Of a stretch of 64,000 bases of DNA, positions 24,500-33,897 are shown piece by piece (the first letter of the stretch is position 1; each line of letters begins with the position of its first letter). Under the pieces are notes generated by a model, which was not told where the DNA came from, did no database searches, and saw only the letters and a program-made list of their open reading frames with translations. The DNA is from UBA1563 sp037440065 (GTDB taxonomy: Bacteria > Bacteroidota > Ignavibacteria > Ignavibacteriales > Ignavibacteriaceae), in assembly GCA_037440065.1 (NCBI GenBank), contig JBBIUV010000016.1, positions 806,001 to 870,000 on the forward strand, read 5' to 3'. The position numbers and the translations under genes were made by a program.

Positions 24500-24637
24500 G
24501 AGACTTCTGAAAAATTCTATTTGTCATATTGAGCGATCTGCCATAGGCAGAGAAATATCTCCTCCCTAATATAAACACAGACTCTTCTCCGCCTGCGGCG
24601 GATCAGAGTGACAACTTGTTAGTATTTCAGAAGTCTC
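24500..24637. repeat. MITE-like nested palindrome
   Basis: Perfect 13-bp terminal inverted repeats, GAGACTTCTGAAA (24500-24512) and TTTCAGAAGTCTC (24625-24637), enclose an inner imperfect pair (TTGTCATATTGAG near 24521 against CAGAGTGACAA near 24604) and the palindrome CCGCCTGCGGCGG. No coding capacity. Intergenic elements with TGTCA-TCTGAG ends are common in this part of the tree; the actual copy number is unknown here. The rest of the gap up to 24803 shows nothing I can support. Confidence 0.6.
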
Positions 24638-24803
24638 CTGCTATAAGAAATTATTTTTTTGTAGGAATAAAAGGATGGAAAAGTTTAACAGTAATCCCCT
24701 CGTCCCCGCAAGTAAACAAGGTAAACTATATTTATTTGTTTATTTCCTTAATTAAACTTACGGAAATTATGAGATGAAAGTCAACCAAATTTTTAATAAG
24801 TCT

Positions 24804-26195
24804 TTATTTGCTTCTCCTCAGTTTCATCATCCCGAGAAGATGAATAACCAAAGCGGTAGTTAACCCAACGATCATAGGCTCTATCTGAAACCATAAAGAT
24901 TCGGGAGAAATAAATTTCTTAATAAAAAACCAGAGCAGTGAAAAACCGGATGCGAAGATAATTTCTGCCGCCGCATAATTCTTTTCAATTTTAAAAGCTG
25001 GATAATAAGACCCCACAACCAAAAAGATTATTCCCGGAATCGCGATCGAACCGATTGTGTACCACAACTGCACCACCGAAGGAATGAAGTATGCGAGAAG
25101 TCCCGCGAATATTGCCGTAAGGAGTAAACCAGCCTTTGTATTGCTAATAACTTTTGCCGATTTGTTTTGCGATACTTGAGAGATGAAATCATTCCCTATT
25201 GTTGTGGCGCTTAAAAACATTAAACTGTTAAACGTTGAAAGTATTGTTGCGAAGACTCCGGCGTAAAATATTCCTTTCATCCCGGGAGCTAATATTTTAT
25301 CCGCTAAAAGAAAAAACGAAAGAGAAGGATTTTTCAAATTTGGAAAAACTGCTCGCGCATAAAGTCCCGTTGCAGTAGTTAGAAAATCGAACAAAGCCCA
25401 AAACAGAATCGAGATCAAAATTCCTTTTACCGCTACTTCCCCCCTCTTTGCCGCATTACATCGTTGATGAAATCCGGGATCGGCAAACGTCCACAGCGCG
25501 ATTAAGAACCAAACCAAAATAAATAACGGTGAAGCTCCCCCCGTTAATTGAAGATGCGAAGCCGGAAGATTGGTTGTGAGAAAATTGAAATTACCAACCG
25601 AGTGCCAGCAGAAATAAAAGAATAAAATAAATCCCCCGAACATTACAAAGAATTGGAACGCATCGGTGTAAATATCAGCGCGGTAACCTCCTTTTAACAT
25701 GTAAGGAAGAATTAATAACAGCGCGATTACTAAACCCGTCAACAAGTTTGTTTTGAACAGCATGGTAAAGATATTCGCGAGCATCAACAAGTAAGGAGCC
25801 GGTGAAACAAGAATGAATACGACCAATGCGGCAAGAAGTCCGACTTTTTTCCCGTACGTTTCTTTCAACTTTTCCGGTAAGGTAAATAGCGACGCAAGCC
25901 GGATCTTTTTTGCAAAGAAGAGCGCGAAGATAAATGCGAATAGGTAATACGGCAAGCCTTGCGTAAACCAGCTTGCAATTCCGTAATTATACGTAAACTC
26001 TGCAATTCCCAGCACTCCGCCGTACCAGGTAGAAACATTTGTAAAAACAAAAAGGATCAGTCCAACATTTCTTCCGCCAAGAAGATAATCAGCCGGTTCG
26101 TCATTCTTCTTTTTTGAAAAATAAAATCCGATAAAGAAAAGTATCCCGAAGAAAAGAAGAATAATTGTAATATCAAGATTAGCTAAAGAGATCAT
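24804..26195 (-). CDS. Na+/solute symporter family protein, probable thiamine-related transporter
   Basis: 463 residues, sodium:solute symporter family: about 12-13 helices, an N-terminal YLLGGRNVG motif, and the usual Gly-rich loop regions. It overlaps thiN by 17 bp and is the last gene of the run controlled by the TPP riboswitch at 29407-29496. Symporters of this family under TPP riboswitches have been proposed as thiamine carriers (ThiV type), and this placement supports thiamine or a thiamine precursor as substrate. This is inference from context; the family also carries sugars, amino acids and other solutes. Confidence 0.85.
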   Translation of the reverse strand: MISLANLDITIILLFFGILFFIGFYFSKKKNDEPADYLLGGRNVGLILFVFTNVSTWYGGVLGIAEFTYNYGIASWFTQGLPYYLFAFIFALFFAKKIRLASLFTLPEKLKETYGKKVGLLAALVVFILVSPAPYLLMLANIFTMLFKTNLLTGLVIALLLILPYMLKGGYRADIYTDAFQFFVMFGGFILFFYFCWHSVGNFNFLTTNLPASHLQLTGGASPLFILVWFLIALWTFADPGFHQRCNAAKRGEVAVKGILISILFWALFDFLTTATGLYARAVFPNLKNPSLSFFLLADKILAPGMKGIFYAGVFATILSTFNSLMFLSATTIGNDFISQVSQNKSAKVISNTKAGLLLTAIFAGLLAYFIPSVVQLWYTIGSIAIPGIIFLVVGSYYPAFKIEKNYAAAEIIFASGFSLLWFFIKKFISPESLWFQIEPMIVGLTTALVIHLLGMMKLRRSK

Positions 26196-26835
26196 TTTTT
26201 CTCATCGTTTCAAAATCTCTAATTACAAATATCTTTCCGTTCTTAATAGTGAGATTTACTTTACTGGAAATTGCCACATTACTTGTGCTTTCCCTAACTC
26301 CAAAAGGAAGTTCTGTTTCTTTCAAAGGATATTTTAATCCTTGTGATGTTATTTTAGTTTTGCTATCGAAAGCATAAAGCGAAATGTATTCTCCTTTTTT
26401 TGTTGCAAACGATAGTTGTTTTACATAAACAGAAAGCAAAGATGTTTCGGAAATGATCCTCACATTAATTTCATTATAAAATTTCAACGCGATACCAAGA
26501 TTACAAAATGAGTGGTCAAGTCTATCCCCCGTAACACTTAACAGTATCGCCTCAGTGAATTTTTGTTTTACGGCTGTCTTCAAGCATTTCTCTATATCGG
26601 TATCGTTCTGCCTTTTAATTTGAATGATCTTCGATTTATTCCGGTAGCTTTCCAGCAATTTTTTATCAACCGAATCAAAATCACCAATAATATAATTTGG
26701 AATGATCTTCAGTTTGTGCGCGTGATGCAATCCGCCGTCAGCACAAATAATGGTGTCGTATCCTTTTTTCATCACGAATAAAATCGTTCTTTTGTCGGGA
26801 GCGTTCCCGTTCCCGATGATCAAACACTTTTTCAT
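26179..26835 (-). CDS. thiN: thiamine pyrophosphokinase
   Basis: 218 residues. CADGGLHHAH, PNYIIGDFDSVDK, RQNDTDIEKCL and LSVTGDRLDH are the ordered motifs of thiamine pyrophosphokinase, which makes TPP from thiamine and ATP. The C-terminal substrate-binding region GVRESTSNVA also fits the family. It begins almost directly after the stop of the TonB-dependent receptor gene and overlaps the symporter gene, giving a full uptake-and-activation operon. Confidence 0.93.
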   Translation of the reverse strand: MKKCLIIGNGNAPDKRTILFVMKKGYDTIICADGGLHHAHKLKIIPNYIIGDFDSVDKKLLESYRNKSKIIQIKRQNDTDIEKCLKTAVKQKFTEAILLSVTGDRLDHSFCNLGIALKFYNEINVRIISETSLLSVYVKQLSFATKKGEYISLYAFDSKTKITSQGLKYPLKETELPFGVRESTSNVAISSKVNLTIKNGKIFVIRDFETMRKNDLFS

Positions 26836-26836
26836 A

Positions 26837-29344
26837 TTAAATCCCTAATTGTAAACCGGCAACAAAATTTCTTTCAGCAGCCGGGAAGAATTCTTTCCCG
26901 ATCGCGTACATCGAATAATAGGTATCAAAAAGATTATTCACCTGTAAAAACAATTTCGATTTTGTCGGCGTATTAAAAAGTTTCAGCTCATAGCTCGCAA
27001 ATAAATTCATTACAAAGGAGGCATCGTTTATATTGTCGCTATACTCAAAATAGTTCGGGTTCTTTGCCAAATAATCGTTTAGTTTGTCCCCGTAATTGTC
27101 CGAGTAGAACTTCCCAACATATTTTCCGTCAACTTGAAAATAAAAATCATTTAATGAATAACGGATAGATGCATTCGCTAGAAAATCGGGAAAACCGCCG
27201 ATGCTATTACCATTCAAAGATAAATTGTCAACAAGTGGAGTCCCTAATGAATCGTAATAGGTAACGAACGATGAAGCATCCTTAATTTTATTTTGACTAA
27301 AGGTTGCATTAACTATTAATTGTAACTCATCCATCGGTTTTATTGATGAAGAAAATTCTATTCCCGAATGAACCGTTTGTTTCGCATTTCCCATCATTGG
27401 TGCGCCGAAAATATCTAATCGTCCGTTCTTAACTAATTCATTTTCAAAGGACATATAAAACAAATTCACATTTATCTGAAAATCTTTTTGATTTATGGAA
27501 TACCCAAGATCAAAACTATTCATCGTTTCCGGTTTTACCAACGGCTTTGATAAATCGTAACTTCCGTTGCTTTTTACTTCAAATTGTGGAATTGCTCCGC
27601 CGCTTGATTCAACAGCATTGTAATAATCATTCAAGCGCGGTTCACGAGATACTCTTGCAAAAGTTGCGTATGCACTTTTTGTTTCATCAAACTTGTAATT
27701 AATTCCAACCCGCGGATTAAAAAACGTATGCTGGATTGAAAAATCATTCTGCAGAAATTTTTCATTGTAAAGCCGATATTTATTATAAGCAATCTGGAGT
27801 TCACCCAGCAAGCCGATTTTTTCATTCACTTTATATTGTTCGTTCACGAAAGCATTCACTATGTCTTTCGCCCCATTAAATTGATAATAACGGTAATTGA
27901 TAATATTCTTATCCATAATATTATCCGCCGAAACAATCGAACCGTAATGAAGTGAACGATGGTTGCGTAATTCAAATCCCGAAGTAAGTACTCCATTCTT
28001 ATGATTTATTTGAATTCTCGGTATCCATCCGAATTGTTTGTTTTCTACCATTCCGCGTAATAAAGTATTTATCGGCAAGTTGGTTGTATCAATGCCTCCT
28101 TCATTCAATCTAAAATAAGATTTAACATAATCATCGCCGTACAAATTCGCCCAGCTTCCATCGAAATCAAAAAATCCTTTTCCAATTACTAAGAACAATG
28201 CCGAATTAAGAGTAATATTTTCATTCAACTTGTATTCATTCAACATTTCATAATGAGGTTGCGAAAAATTTTCGATCTCTTTGTTCCGCCGTTGATCGAA
28301 ATAGGTTAATGCAGAGTTAGTTGCTTCCCAATACGAGAGATTATATCTGCGTAGATTTTTTTCTTTAATCGCAAATTTAGGTAATCCATTATAGACCAAA
28401 CCATCTTTAATTGGTCCGCCATAAAAATTTATTTGTGTTGTGAATGCGTCATCAATTGTAGAAAGAGAAAAGTAATACGATTTTAGATCAACCCAAGAGC
28501 GGTCACGGTAACCGCTGCTAAGTGTTTGCGATAGCTTTGCTGAAAAAGAATATTTCCCGTCGATCAATCCGCTTGAAGCGTCAACACTATATTTTCTTGT
28601 ATTGTAACTCCCAATTGTCGATGAAGCACTAATATATTTGTTCAATGAAAAGTTTGAAGTAATGATGTTGATAGAACCGCCGATCGCCGGATAACCAAAT
28701 ACTCCGCCGGAACCTCTCTGTACCTGAATAAATTCTGTGTTAGCAAGAATATCTGAGAAATCCACCCAATACACATTATGATCTTCTGGATCGTTTTGAG
28801 GGATACCGTTTATCGAAATAGAAATTCTCCGTTGATCAAATCCACGGATACTTAAATAATTGTAACCGATTCCATTTCCTCCTTCAGAATAAAATGTTGT
28901 AGAAGGAATTGAACTTAAGAACTCCGGGATATCTTGCACCGAATATTTCTTTTCTATCTCTTTCCCCGATATTTCGGAAAACGTAACCGGTGTTTCTCCA
29001 TGTTTGTTAATTGAAGCAGTTACTAAAACCGTTTGAGCCGGAATAATCATTCTATTTAATTTTATCACCAAGCTTCCGGAAGCATCATTAATTGAAATAC
29101 TATGTTGTTGAGCTTCGTAACCAATATGTGTAACGGTAATTTCAATTCCGGGAGTATTCTCATCTAATTGAAAACGAAAATATCCATGATCATCTGATCT
29201 GACAATTTTATCCGTGTTGGTTAATCTTATGTTTGCGGATGGAAGGGATTCCAAAGTTTCCGCATCAATTACTTTTCCGGAAACAATTTTTTGCTGCCCA
29301 AAAGAAATTGTGGCAATTAAAAGAAAATAAATAAAGTATTTCAT
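26837..29344 (-). CDS. TonB-dependent outer-membrane receptor, probable thiamine uptake
   Basis: 835 residues: signal peptide (about 1-16), a carboxypeptidase-regulatory-like domain (about 20-100, SGKVIDAETLESLPSANI), plug domain (about 115-220, with IRGFDQRRISISINGIPQ and VQRGSGG) and a 22-strand-type barrel ending FVAGLQLGI. It is the first gene behind a TPP riboswitch and before thiN, an order known for thiamine salvage loci of Bacteroidota. The ligand is therefore likely thiamine or its phosphates. A TonB-box candidate lies near residue 110 but is not clear. Confidence 0.88.
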   Translation of the reverse strand: MKYFIYFLLIATISFGQQKIVSGKVIDAETLESLPSANIRLTNTDKIVRSDDHGYFRFQLDENTPGIEITVTHIGYEAQQHSISINDASGSLVIKLNRMIIPAQTVLVTASINKHGETPVTFSEISGKEIEKKYSVQDIPEFLSSIPSTTFYSEGGNGIGYNYLSIRGFDQRRISISINGIPQNDPEDHNVYWVDFSDILANTEFIQVQRGSGGVFGYPAIGGSINIITSNFSLNKYISASSTIGSYNTRKYSVDASSGLIDGKYSFSAKLSQTLSSGYRDRSWVDLKSYYFSLSTIDDAFTTQINFYGGPIKDGLVYNGLPKFAIKEKNLRRYNLSYWEATNSALTYFDQRRNKEIENFSQPHYEMLNEYKLNENITLNSALFLVIGKGFFDFDGSWANLYGDDYVKSYFRLNEGGIDTTNLPINTLLRGMVENKQFGWIPRIQINHKNGVLTSGFELRNHRSLHYGSIVSADNIMDKNIINYRYYQFNGAKDIVNAFVNEQYKVNEKIGLLGELQIAYNKYRLYNEKFLQNDFSIQHTFFNPRVGINYKFDETKSAYATFARVSREPRLNDYYNAVESSGGAIPQFEVKSNGSYDLSKPLVKPETMNSFDLGYSINQKDFQINVNLFYMSFENELVKNGRLDIFGAPMMGNAKQTVHSGIEFSSSIKPMDELQLIVNATFSQNKIKDASSFVTYYDSLGTPLVDNLSLNGNSIGGFPDFLANASIRYSLNDFYFQVDGKYVGKFYSDNYGDKLNDYLAKNPNYFEYSDNINDASFVMNLFASYELKLFNTPTKSKLFLQVNNLFDTYYSMYAIGKEFFPAAERNFVAGLQLGI

Positions 29345-29357
29345 TATCAGTTTACTC

Positions 29358-29388
29358 CAAAAAAAAAGCCGTCTTGTGAGGGACGGCT
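29358..29388 (-). terminator. riboswitch-controlled terminator
   Basis: On the minus strand a 7-bp stem AGCCGTC / GACGGCT (29388-29367) is followed by nine T (to 29359). It lies 18 nt behind the aptamer and ahead of the ribosome-binding site (GGAG) of the receptor gene. This fits premature termination when TPP is bound. Confidence 0.8.
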
Positions 29389-29406
29389 AAATAAAATATA
29401 AAAATT

Positions 29407-29496
29407 CCATTTCCCTACGCCGGAATTACCCGGATCAGGTTAAAGGGTATGTTCTCAGTCATCGCACACGAAAAAGTGTGACAACACCCCTAACGG
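29407..29496 (-). promoter_or_regulatory. TPP riboswitch (THI element)
   Basis: The minus strand carries the conserved aptamer parts in order: GGGGTG, CTGAGA, ACCCTTTAACCTGATC, and CCGGCGTAGGGAAATGG. The P1 stem can form between CCGTT (29496-29492) and AATGG (29411-29407). The variable P3 arm is a hairpin of GTCACAC/GTGTGCGAT type. It controls the receptor-thiN-symporter operon through the terminator just downstream. Confidence 0.95.
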
Positions 29497-29518
29497 TTTT
29501 CAGTAAGATAAGAACGTT

Positions 29519-32152
29519 TTAGTTAAGGACTATTTTCTGTCCTACAATAATTTTGTTTGAACTTAATTTGTTCAGTTGTTTTAATTCACTAATCTCTAAA
29601 TTAAATCTTTTTGCAATTGAATCCAGAGAATCACCTTTCCTGACTTTATAGGAGGCGCTTTTAGAAGATTTTTTTACTACAGAATCTTGTGATCTTTTGC
29701 TGGATTTGCTTAATGGTTCACCATCACTGTAAATTTTTAATTTCTGACCGGCAAGAATGTTATTACTTTTAATACCATTCCACTTTTTTATTTGCGAAGA
29801 AGATACATGAAATTGATCAGCAATCTCCCCGATCGTCTCTCCTTTTTTTACGGTATAGTTCGTAAGAATTCCAGGAGTTTTGGTAATCGCATCTCCCATT
29901 GAGGATGATTCAGTATTGTGAATCTTCAATACTTGCCCTGCGGCTATATCATTGGAAGTCAGTTTGTTCCATGTACGAAGTTGATTTATTCGAACGCCAA
30001 ATTTATCGGCAATTTTACCCAATGATTCACCACGACGAACTTTATACTTAAATGTTCTTTGTGTTAAAACTGATCTTTCAGTGTTTTCTTCATCTGAAGC
30101 AAAGCTGCTTGTTTTCGGCTCACTGCTGATTTTGATTTTTTGTCCTCTTTTCACTCTGTTTGAAGACAAATTATTCCAATCTTTAAGAGAAGCAACACTA
30201 ACTTTATATTTAGAAGCTATCGATGAAAGATTATCACCTCTTCTAACCTTGTAATAGGTCCATGCTTTTTTGGTTACATCAACCGAACTACGCGTAGTTT
30301 TTTCTTTCGATGTTTGATTATCCAAACTAGCATAATAATCAGCTTTCTCTTCGGGTACGTATATGTTTAAGGTCTGCGAAACTTTTATCGTTTCTGTGTA
30401 AGGAATGTTGTTCCAGTTTCTTAAATCACTAACTCTTACATTGAAAAGATCAGCGATACCCAAAAGGCTTTCGTTTTGTTTTACTTTATAAGTTACAATA
30501 ACTTTTCCGGCAGGCTGTAATTTAACCGGTTGGTCTTGTTCAACAGTTTCTTCATTTTCTTCAGTTCCTTCTTCATCGGGAACAATTTCTTTTGAGTCGT
30601 TCATTAATGAAGGAAGCTGCGCCAATTTTTCATTGTTCAAGTTTTTATAAGGAGAAACATACTCGTCTGAGCTATTTCCTTCTGAAGTTTCAACTGCAGA
30701 AGTTTCATTCGAGTTATATGCAAAATCGCTAGAACTGAAATTTGATTTGTAAGGTATTTTTAATCTGACACCTCTTTTAACACGCGTCTTAACCGAAATA
30801 TTATTTGCATCAGCTAAATCTGCTTTAGAGATACCATACAAGGCCGCTACTTTAGCTAAAGATTCACCTCTTTTAACTGTATGGAAAGCGAATTGGCGCT
30901 TAGCACTCGCCGGGACATTTTCCAAAGCTGCAGCAAACAAATTTGAAGTTCCTACCGGAATTTTTAATTCATATCCACCGTTATAACTTGATGGAGTTGA
31001 ATTCATTGTCAATTCGGGATTTAGATCGATCAATTCTTCTGCAGATAAATTACATGCACTTGCAAAATATTCGAGGTCAATGGCTTCAGTAACTTTTATG
31101 GTTTCGAATTCTAATTTCTTTTGGTATTGAATATCAGAGAATCCATACTTTTCTGGTTCCATCGCTATCAATGTTGCAGCGATATATTGAGGGACATAAC
31201 TTCTTGTCTCTTTCGGTAAATATTGTTGGAGTTCCCAAAAATCAGTTGATCCAGAGCGGCGAATTGCACGTTGAATTCTTCCTTCTCCGGCATTGTATGA
31301 CGCCAAGGCAAGGTACCAATCACCCAACGAATTGTGAAGATCTTTTAAATGTCTTGCGGCTGCTTTGGATGCCTTAAAAACATCTCTTCTTTCATCAAAA
31401 TGAAAATCAGAAGTTAGTCCATAAATTCTTCCGGTTGAACGCATGAATTGCCACATTCCAACTGCACCTGCCCAAGAACGTGCGGTAGGATTAACTCCGC
31501 TTTCGATCATACAAAGATAGATCAACTGTTGTGGCGAACCTTCGTTTGCAAAAATCTGTTTTAATATTGGGAAATATCTTCCTGAACGAGCTAGCCAAAG
31601 TGCCATGTGGTGTTTACCGCGTCCCTGGAAATAGTCAACCCATTGTTGTACTTGATCATTTACAACTAACGGAATTTCAGAATCTATTACTATTTTTTCT
31701 CTTGGTTCGGCAGTTTTTTTGTTTGAATTGAGGCTGATCTCGGGAACTGACTTTCCAATCCATTCTTCCAGCGCTGCAAAAGAAGCATTCTCCGGAAGTT
31801 CAGGTAAACCATCAATATATGATTTATAGTCATCAATTATTGAGGTTGAAAGTTCAGTGTATGCATCATTTTCTTCGATGCCCGGATAGTAACTTAAGTT
31901 GTTTATTATGCGTAAAGCATTTTCGTAGTTCGTAATAGCTTCCGAAACAGAATTAATTTCTTGTTTTGCTAAAGCTAATACATATGATTGACGGGCTTGT
32001 TCTAATAATTCGGAAACTATTTCACTTTTTTGAATTTCCGGTTGCGCTGTAACGGCTTGTTCGTTTTTTGCTACTTCTTTATTCGTTCCGCATGATGTTA
32101 ACGCGAAAGCTGATAAAGCGGCAGCAAGAAGCCATATTGGTTTTTTTTTCAT
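29519..32152 (-). CDS. LysM-repeat lytic transglycosylase, MltD-like lipoprotein
   Basis: 877 residues. Lipoprotein signal with Cys-21 (ALTSC). An SLT lytic transglycosylase domain spans about 195-340 (catalytic Glu-217 in CMIESGVNP, then GAVGMWQFM and ALASYNAGEGR). Six LysM repeats follow, each of the form YKVRRGDSL...IA..F.V....L..WN.L.S..I..GQ.L.I, separated by Ser/Lys/Glu-rich linkers; a degenerate seventh lies right after the SLT domain. It would cleave peptidoglycan while bound to it. Six LysM units is more than the two or three of E. coli MltD. Confidence 0.9.
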   Translation of the reverse strand: MKKKPIWLLAAALSAFALTSCGTNKEVAKNEQAVTAQPEIQKSEIVSELLEQARQSYVLALAKQEINSVSEAITNYENALRIINNLSYYPGIEENDAYTELSTSIIDDYKSYIDGLPELPENASFAALEEWIGKSVPEISLNSNKKTAEPREKIVIDSEIPLVVNDQVQQWVDYFQGRGKHHMALWLARSGRYFPILKQIFANEGSPQQLIYLCMIESGVNPTARSWAGAVGMWQFMRSTGRIYGLTSDFHFDERRDVFKASKAAARHLKDLHNSLGDWYLALASYNAGEGRIQRAIRRSGSTDFWELQQYLPKETRSYVPQYIAATLIAMEPEKYGFSDIQYQKKLEFETIKVTEAIDLEYFASACNLSAEELIDLNPELTMNSTPSSYNGGYELKIPVGTSNLFAAALENVPASAKRQFAFHTVKRGESLAKVAALYGISKADLADANNISVKTRVKRGVRLKIPYKSNFSSSDFAYNSNETSAVETSEGNSSDEYVSPYKNLNNEKLAQLPSLMNDSKEIVPDEEGTEENEETVEQDQPVKLQPAGKVIVTYKVKQNESLLGIADLFNVRVSDLRNWNNIPYTETIKVSQTLNIYVPEEKADYYASLDNQTSKEKTTRSSVDVTKKAWTYYKVRRGDNLSSIASKYKVSVASLKDWNNLSSNRVKRGQKIKISSEPKTSSFASDEENTERSVLTQRTFKYKVRRGESLGKIADKFGVRINQLRTWNKLTSNDIAAGQVLKIHNTESSSMGDAITKTPGILTNYTVKKGETIGEIADQFHVSSSQIKKWNGIKSNNILAGQKLKIYSDGEPLSKSSKRSQDSVVKKSSKSASYKVRKGDSLDSIAKRFNLEISELKQLNKLSSNKIIVGQKIVLN

Positions 32153-32279
32153 TCTCGCTCCGATTGATAAATGAATTTCTCTGGATTACAAAATAAAACA
32201 AATCACTTTGTAAGTCAAGTAAAATTTTAACTAAATGTTATAAGATCATGAAAAAACAAGCGGTTACAAACTGAAAAAC

Positions 32280-33824
32280 TTATAATGGAATATTAGAATG
32301 TTTCTTCTTCGGATTACTATCAACCTTAGTTTTTAACAGTGAGAACGACTGTATTATTCGAGCTCTTGTTTCTGAAGGGGTTATGACATCGTCAATAAAA
32401 CCACGTTCAGCGGCAATATAAGGATTTGCAAATTTCTCTACGTAATCACTTAATTTCTTATTCAACTCGGCTTCCGGATTTTCTGAAGCGGCAATATCTT
32501 TTTTGAAAATTATTTCTACAGCTCCTTTTGGACCCATCACTGCAATTTCAGCCGAAGGCCAAGCAAAATTAAAATCACCACGAATATGTTTTGAGTTCAT
32601 AACATCGTAGGCGCCGCCATACGCTTTGCGGGTAATTACCGTTATTTTGGGGACGGTAGCTTCGGCAAAAGCAAAAAGAAGTTTTGCACCGTGTCTAATA
32701 ATTCCATTCCATTCTTGATCAGTGCCGGGTAAAAATCCGGGAACATCCTCTAAAACAAGTAATGGAATATTAAAGGCATCACAGAAGCGTACAAATCGTG
32801 CCCCTTTAACAGAAGCATTAATGTCAAGGACACCTGCTAGCGACGATGGTTGATTTGCAATAATACCGATGGACATTCCACCAATACGACTGAAACCGAC
32901 AATGATATTTTCTGCGTAATTTTTATGAACCTCAAAAAAAGAATCTTCGTCTACCAGAAGGTGAACTATCTCTTTCATATCGTAAGGTTTGTTTGGTGAA
33001 TCCGGGATAATGGTTTCCAACTTTTTCTGTGGAGATAACGAGGAATGATCAAATTCAATTTCCGCGGGTTTATCCATAAAGTTTTGAGGAAGGTATTCCG
33101 TCAACTTTCTAACTTGCGTCAACGTTTCAATTTCATTTTCAAAGATGAAATGAGCGACACCGCTTTTTGAAGCATGGGTTTCAGCTCCTCCTAAAGCCTC
33201 AAAAGAAACATCTTCGTGTGTGACGGTTTTAACTACATTCGGTCCCGTAACAAACATATAACTTGAGTTTTTTACCATGAACACAAAGTCGGTAATTGCC
33301 GGAGAATAAACTGCACCTCCTGCACATGGACCGAGAATAACAGAAATTTGAGGAACAACTCCTGAGGCAAGTGTGTTCAATAAAAATAAATCAGCATAGC
33401 CACCAAGGCTACGCACCCCCTCTTGAATTCTTGCACCGCCGGAATCATTTAAACCGATAACCGGAATTCCAAGTTTTAAAGCAGTGTTCATAATTTTACA
33501 AATTTTTTCCGAATTCGTCTCTGAAAGTGATCCGCCAAGCACTGTGAAATCTTGACTGTAAATCCCTACTTCCCTTCCGTGAATTTTTCCAAAACCGGAG
33601 ACAACTCCGTCTCCGAGAAAATCAACCTTGTCTAATCCAAAATCTTTACTTCTTTGTTTAACAAAAACATCAATCTCCTGGAAAGAACCTTCATCCACCA
33701 GAATTTCAATTCGCTCTCGAGCAGTAAGTTTTCCTTTTTGGTGGAGGGCTTCAATCTTTTCTACTCCGCCGCCAAGTTTAGCGGTTTCTTTAAGTCGGTT
33801 CAGTTCGGTTATTTTATTTTTCAT
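32280..33824 (-). CDS. acyl-CoA carboxylase, carboxyltransferase subunit
   Basis: 514 residues, the length of propionyl-CoA carboxylase beta or methylmalonyl-CoA decarboxylase alpha. Both crotonase-like halves are present: LGGSLSETNSEKI with GLNDSGGARIQEGV in the first and GFLPGTDQEWNGIIRHGAKLL with RKAYGGAYDVM in the second. It transfers CO2 between biotin and an acyl-CoA. No biotin carrier or biotin carboxylase gene is adjacent, so whether it acts in propionate metabolism, fatty-acid synthesis or sodium pumping is undecided. Confidence 0.9.
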   Translation of the reverse strand: MKNKITELNRLKETAKLGGGVEKIEALHQKGKLTARERIEILVDEGSFQEIDVFVKQRSKDFGLDKVDFLGDGVVSGFGKIHGREVGIYSQDFTVLGGSLSETNSEKICKIMNTALKLGIPVIGLNDSGGARIQEGVRSLGGYADLFLLNTLASGVVPQISVILGPCAGGAVYSPAITDFVFMVKNSSYMFVTGPNVVKTVTHEDVSFEALGGAETHASKSGVAHFIFENEIETLTQVRKLTEYLPQNFMDKPAEIEFDHSSLSPQKKLETIIPDSPNKPYDMKEIVHLLVDEDSFFEVHKNYAENIIVGFSRIGGMSIGIIANQPSSLAGVLDINASVKGARFVRFCDAFNIPLLVLEDVPGFLPGTDQEWNGIIRHGAKLLFAFAEATVPKITVITRKAYGGAYDVMNSKHIRGDFNFAWPSAEIAVMGPKGAVEIIFKKDIAASENPEAELNKKLSDYVEKFANPYIAAERGFIDDVITPSETRARIIQSFSLLKTKVDSNPKKKHSNIPL

Positions 33825-33851
33825 CTATTTTTCTTTTTGTTTAAAATAAGA

Positions 33852-33879
33852 AAAGGCAGCCATTTATTTGACTGCCTTT
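33852..33879 (-). terminator. hairpin between 33824 and the next start
   Basis: AAAGGCAG (33852-33859) pairs with CTGCCTTT (33872-33879). On the minus strand it is followed by TCTTATTTT. It lies after the outer-membrane protein gene (stop at 33898) and before the carboxylase gene, so the two are probably separate transcripts. Confidence 0.6.
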
Positions 33880-33897
33880 GAAAAAATAAAATATTTT

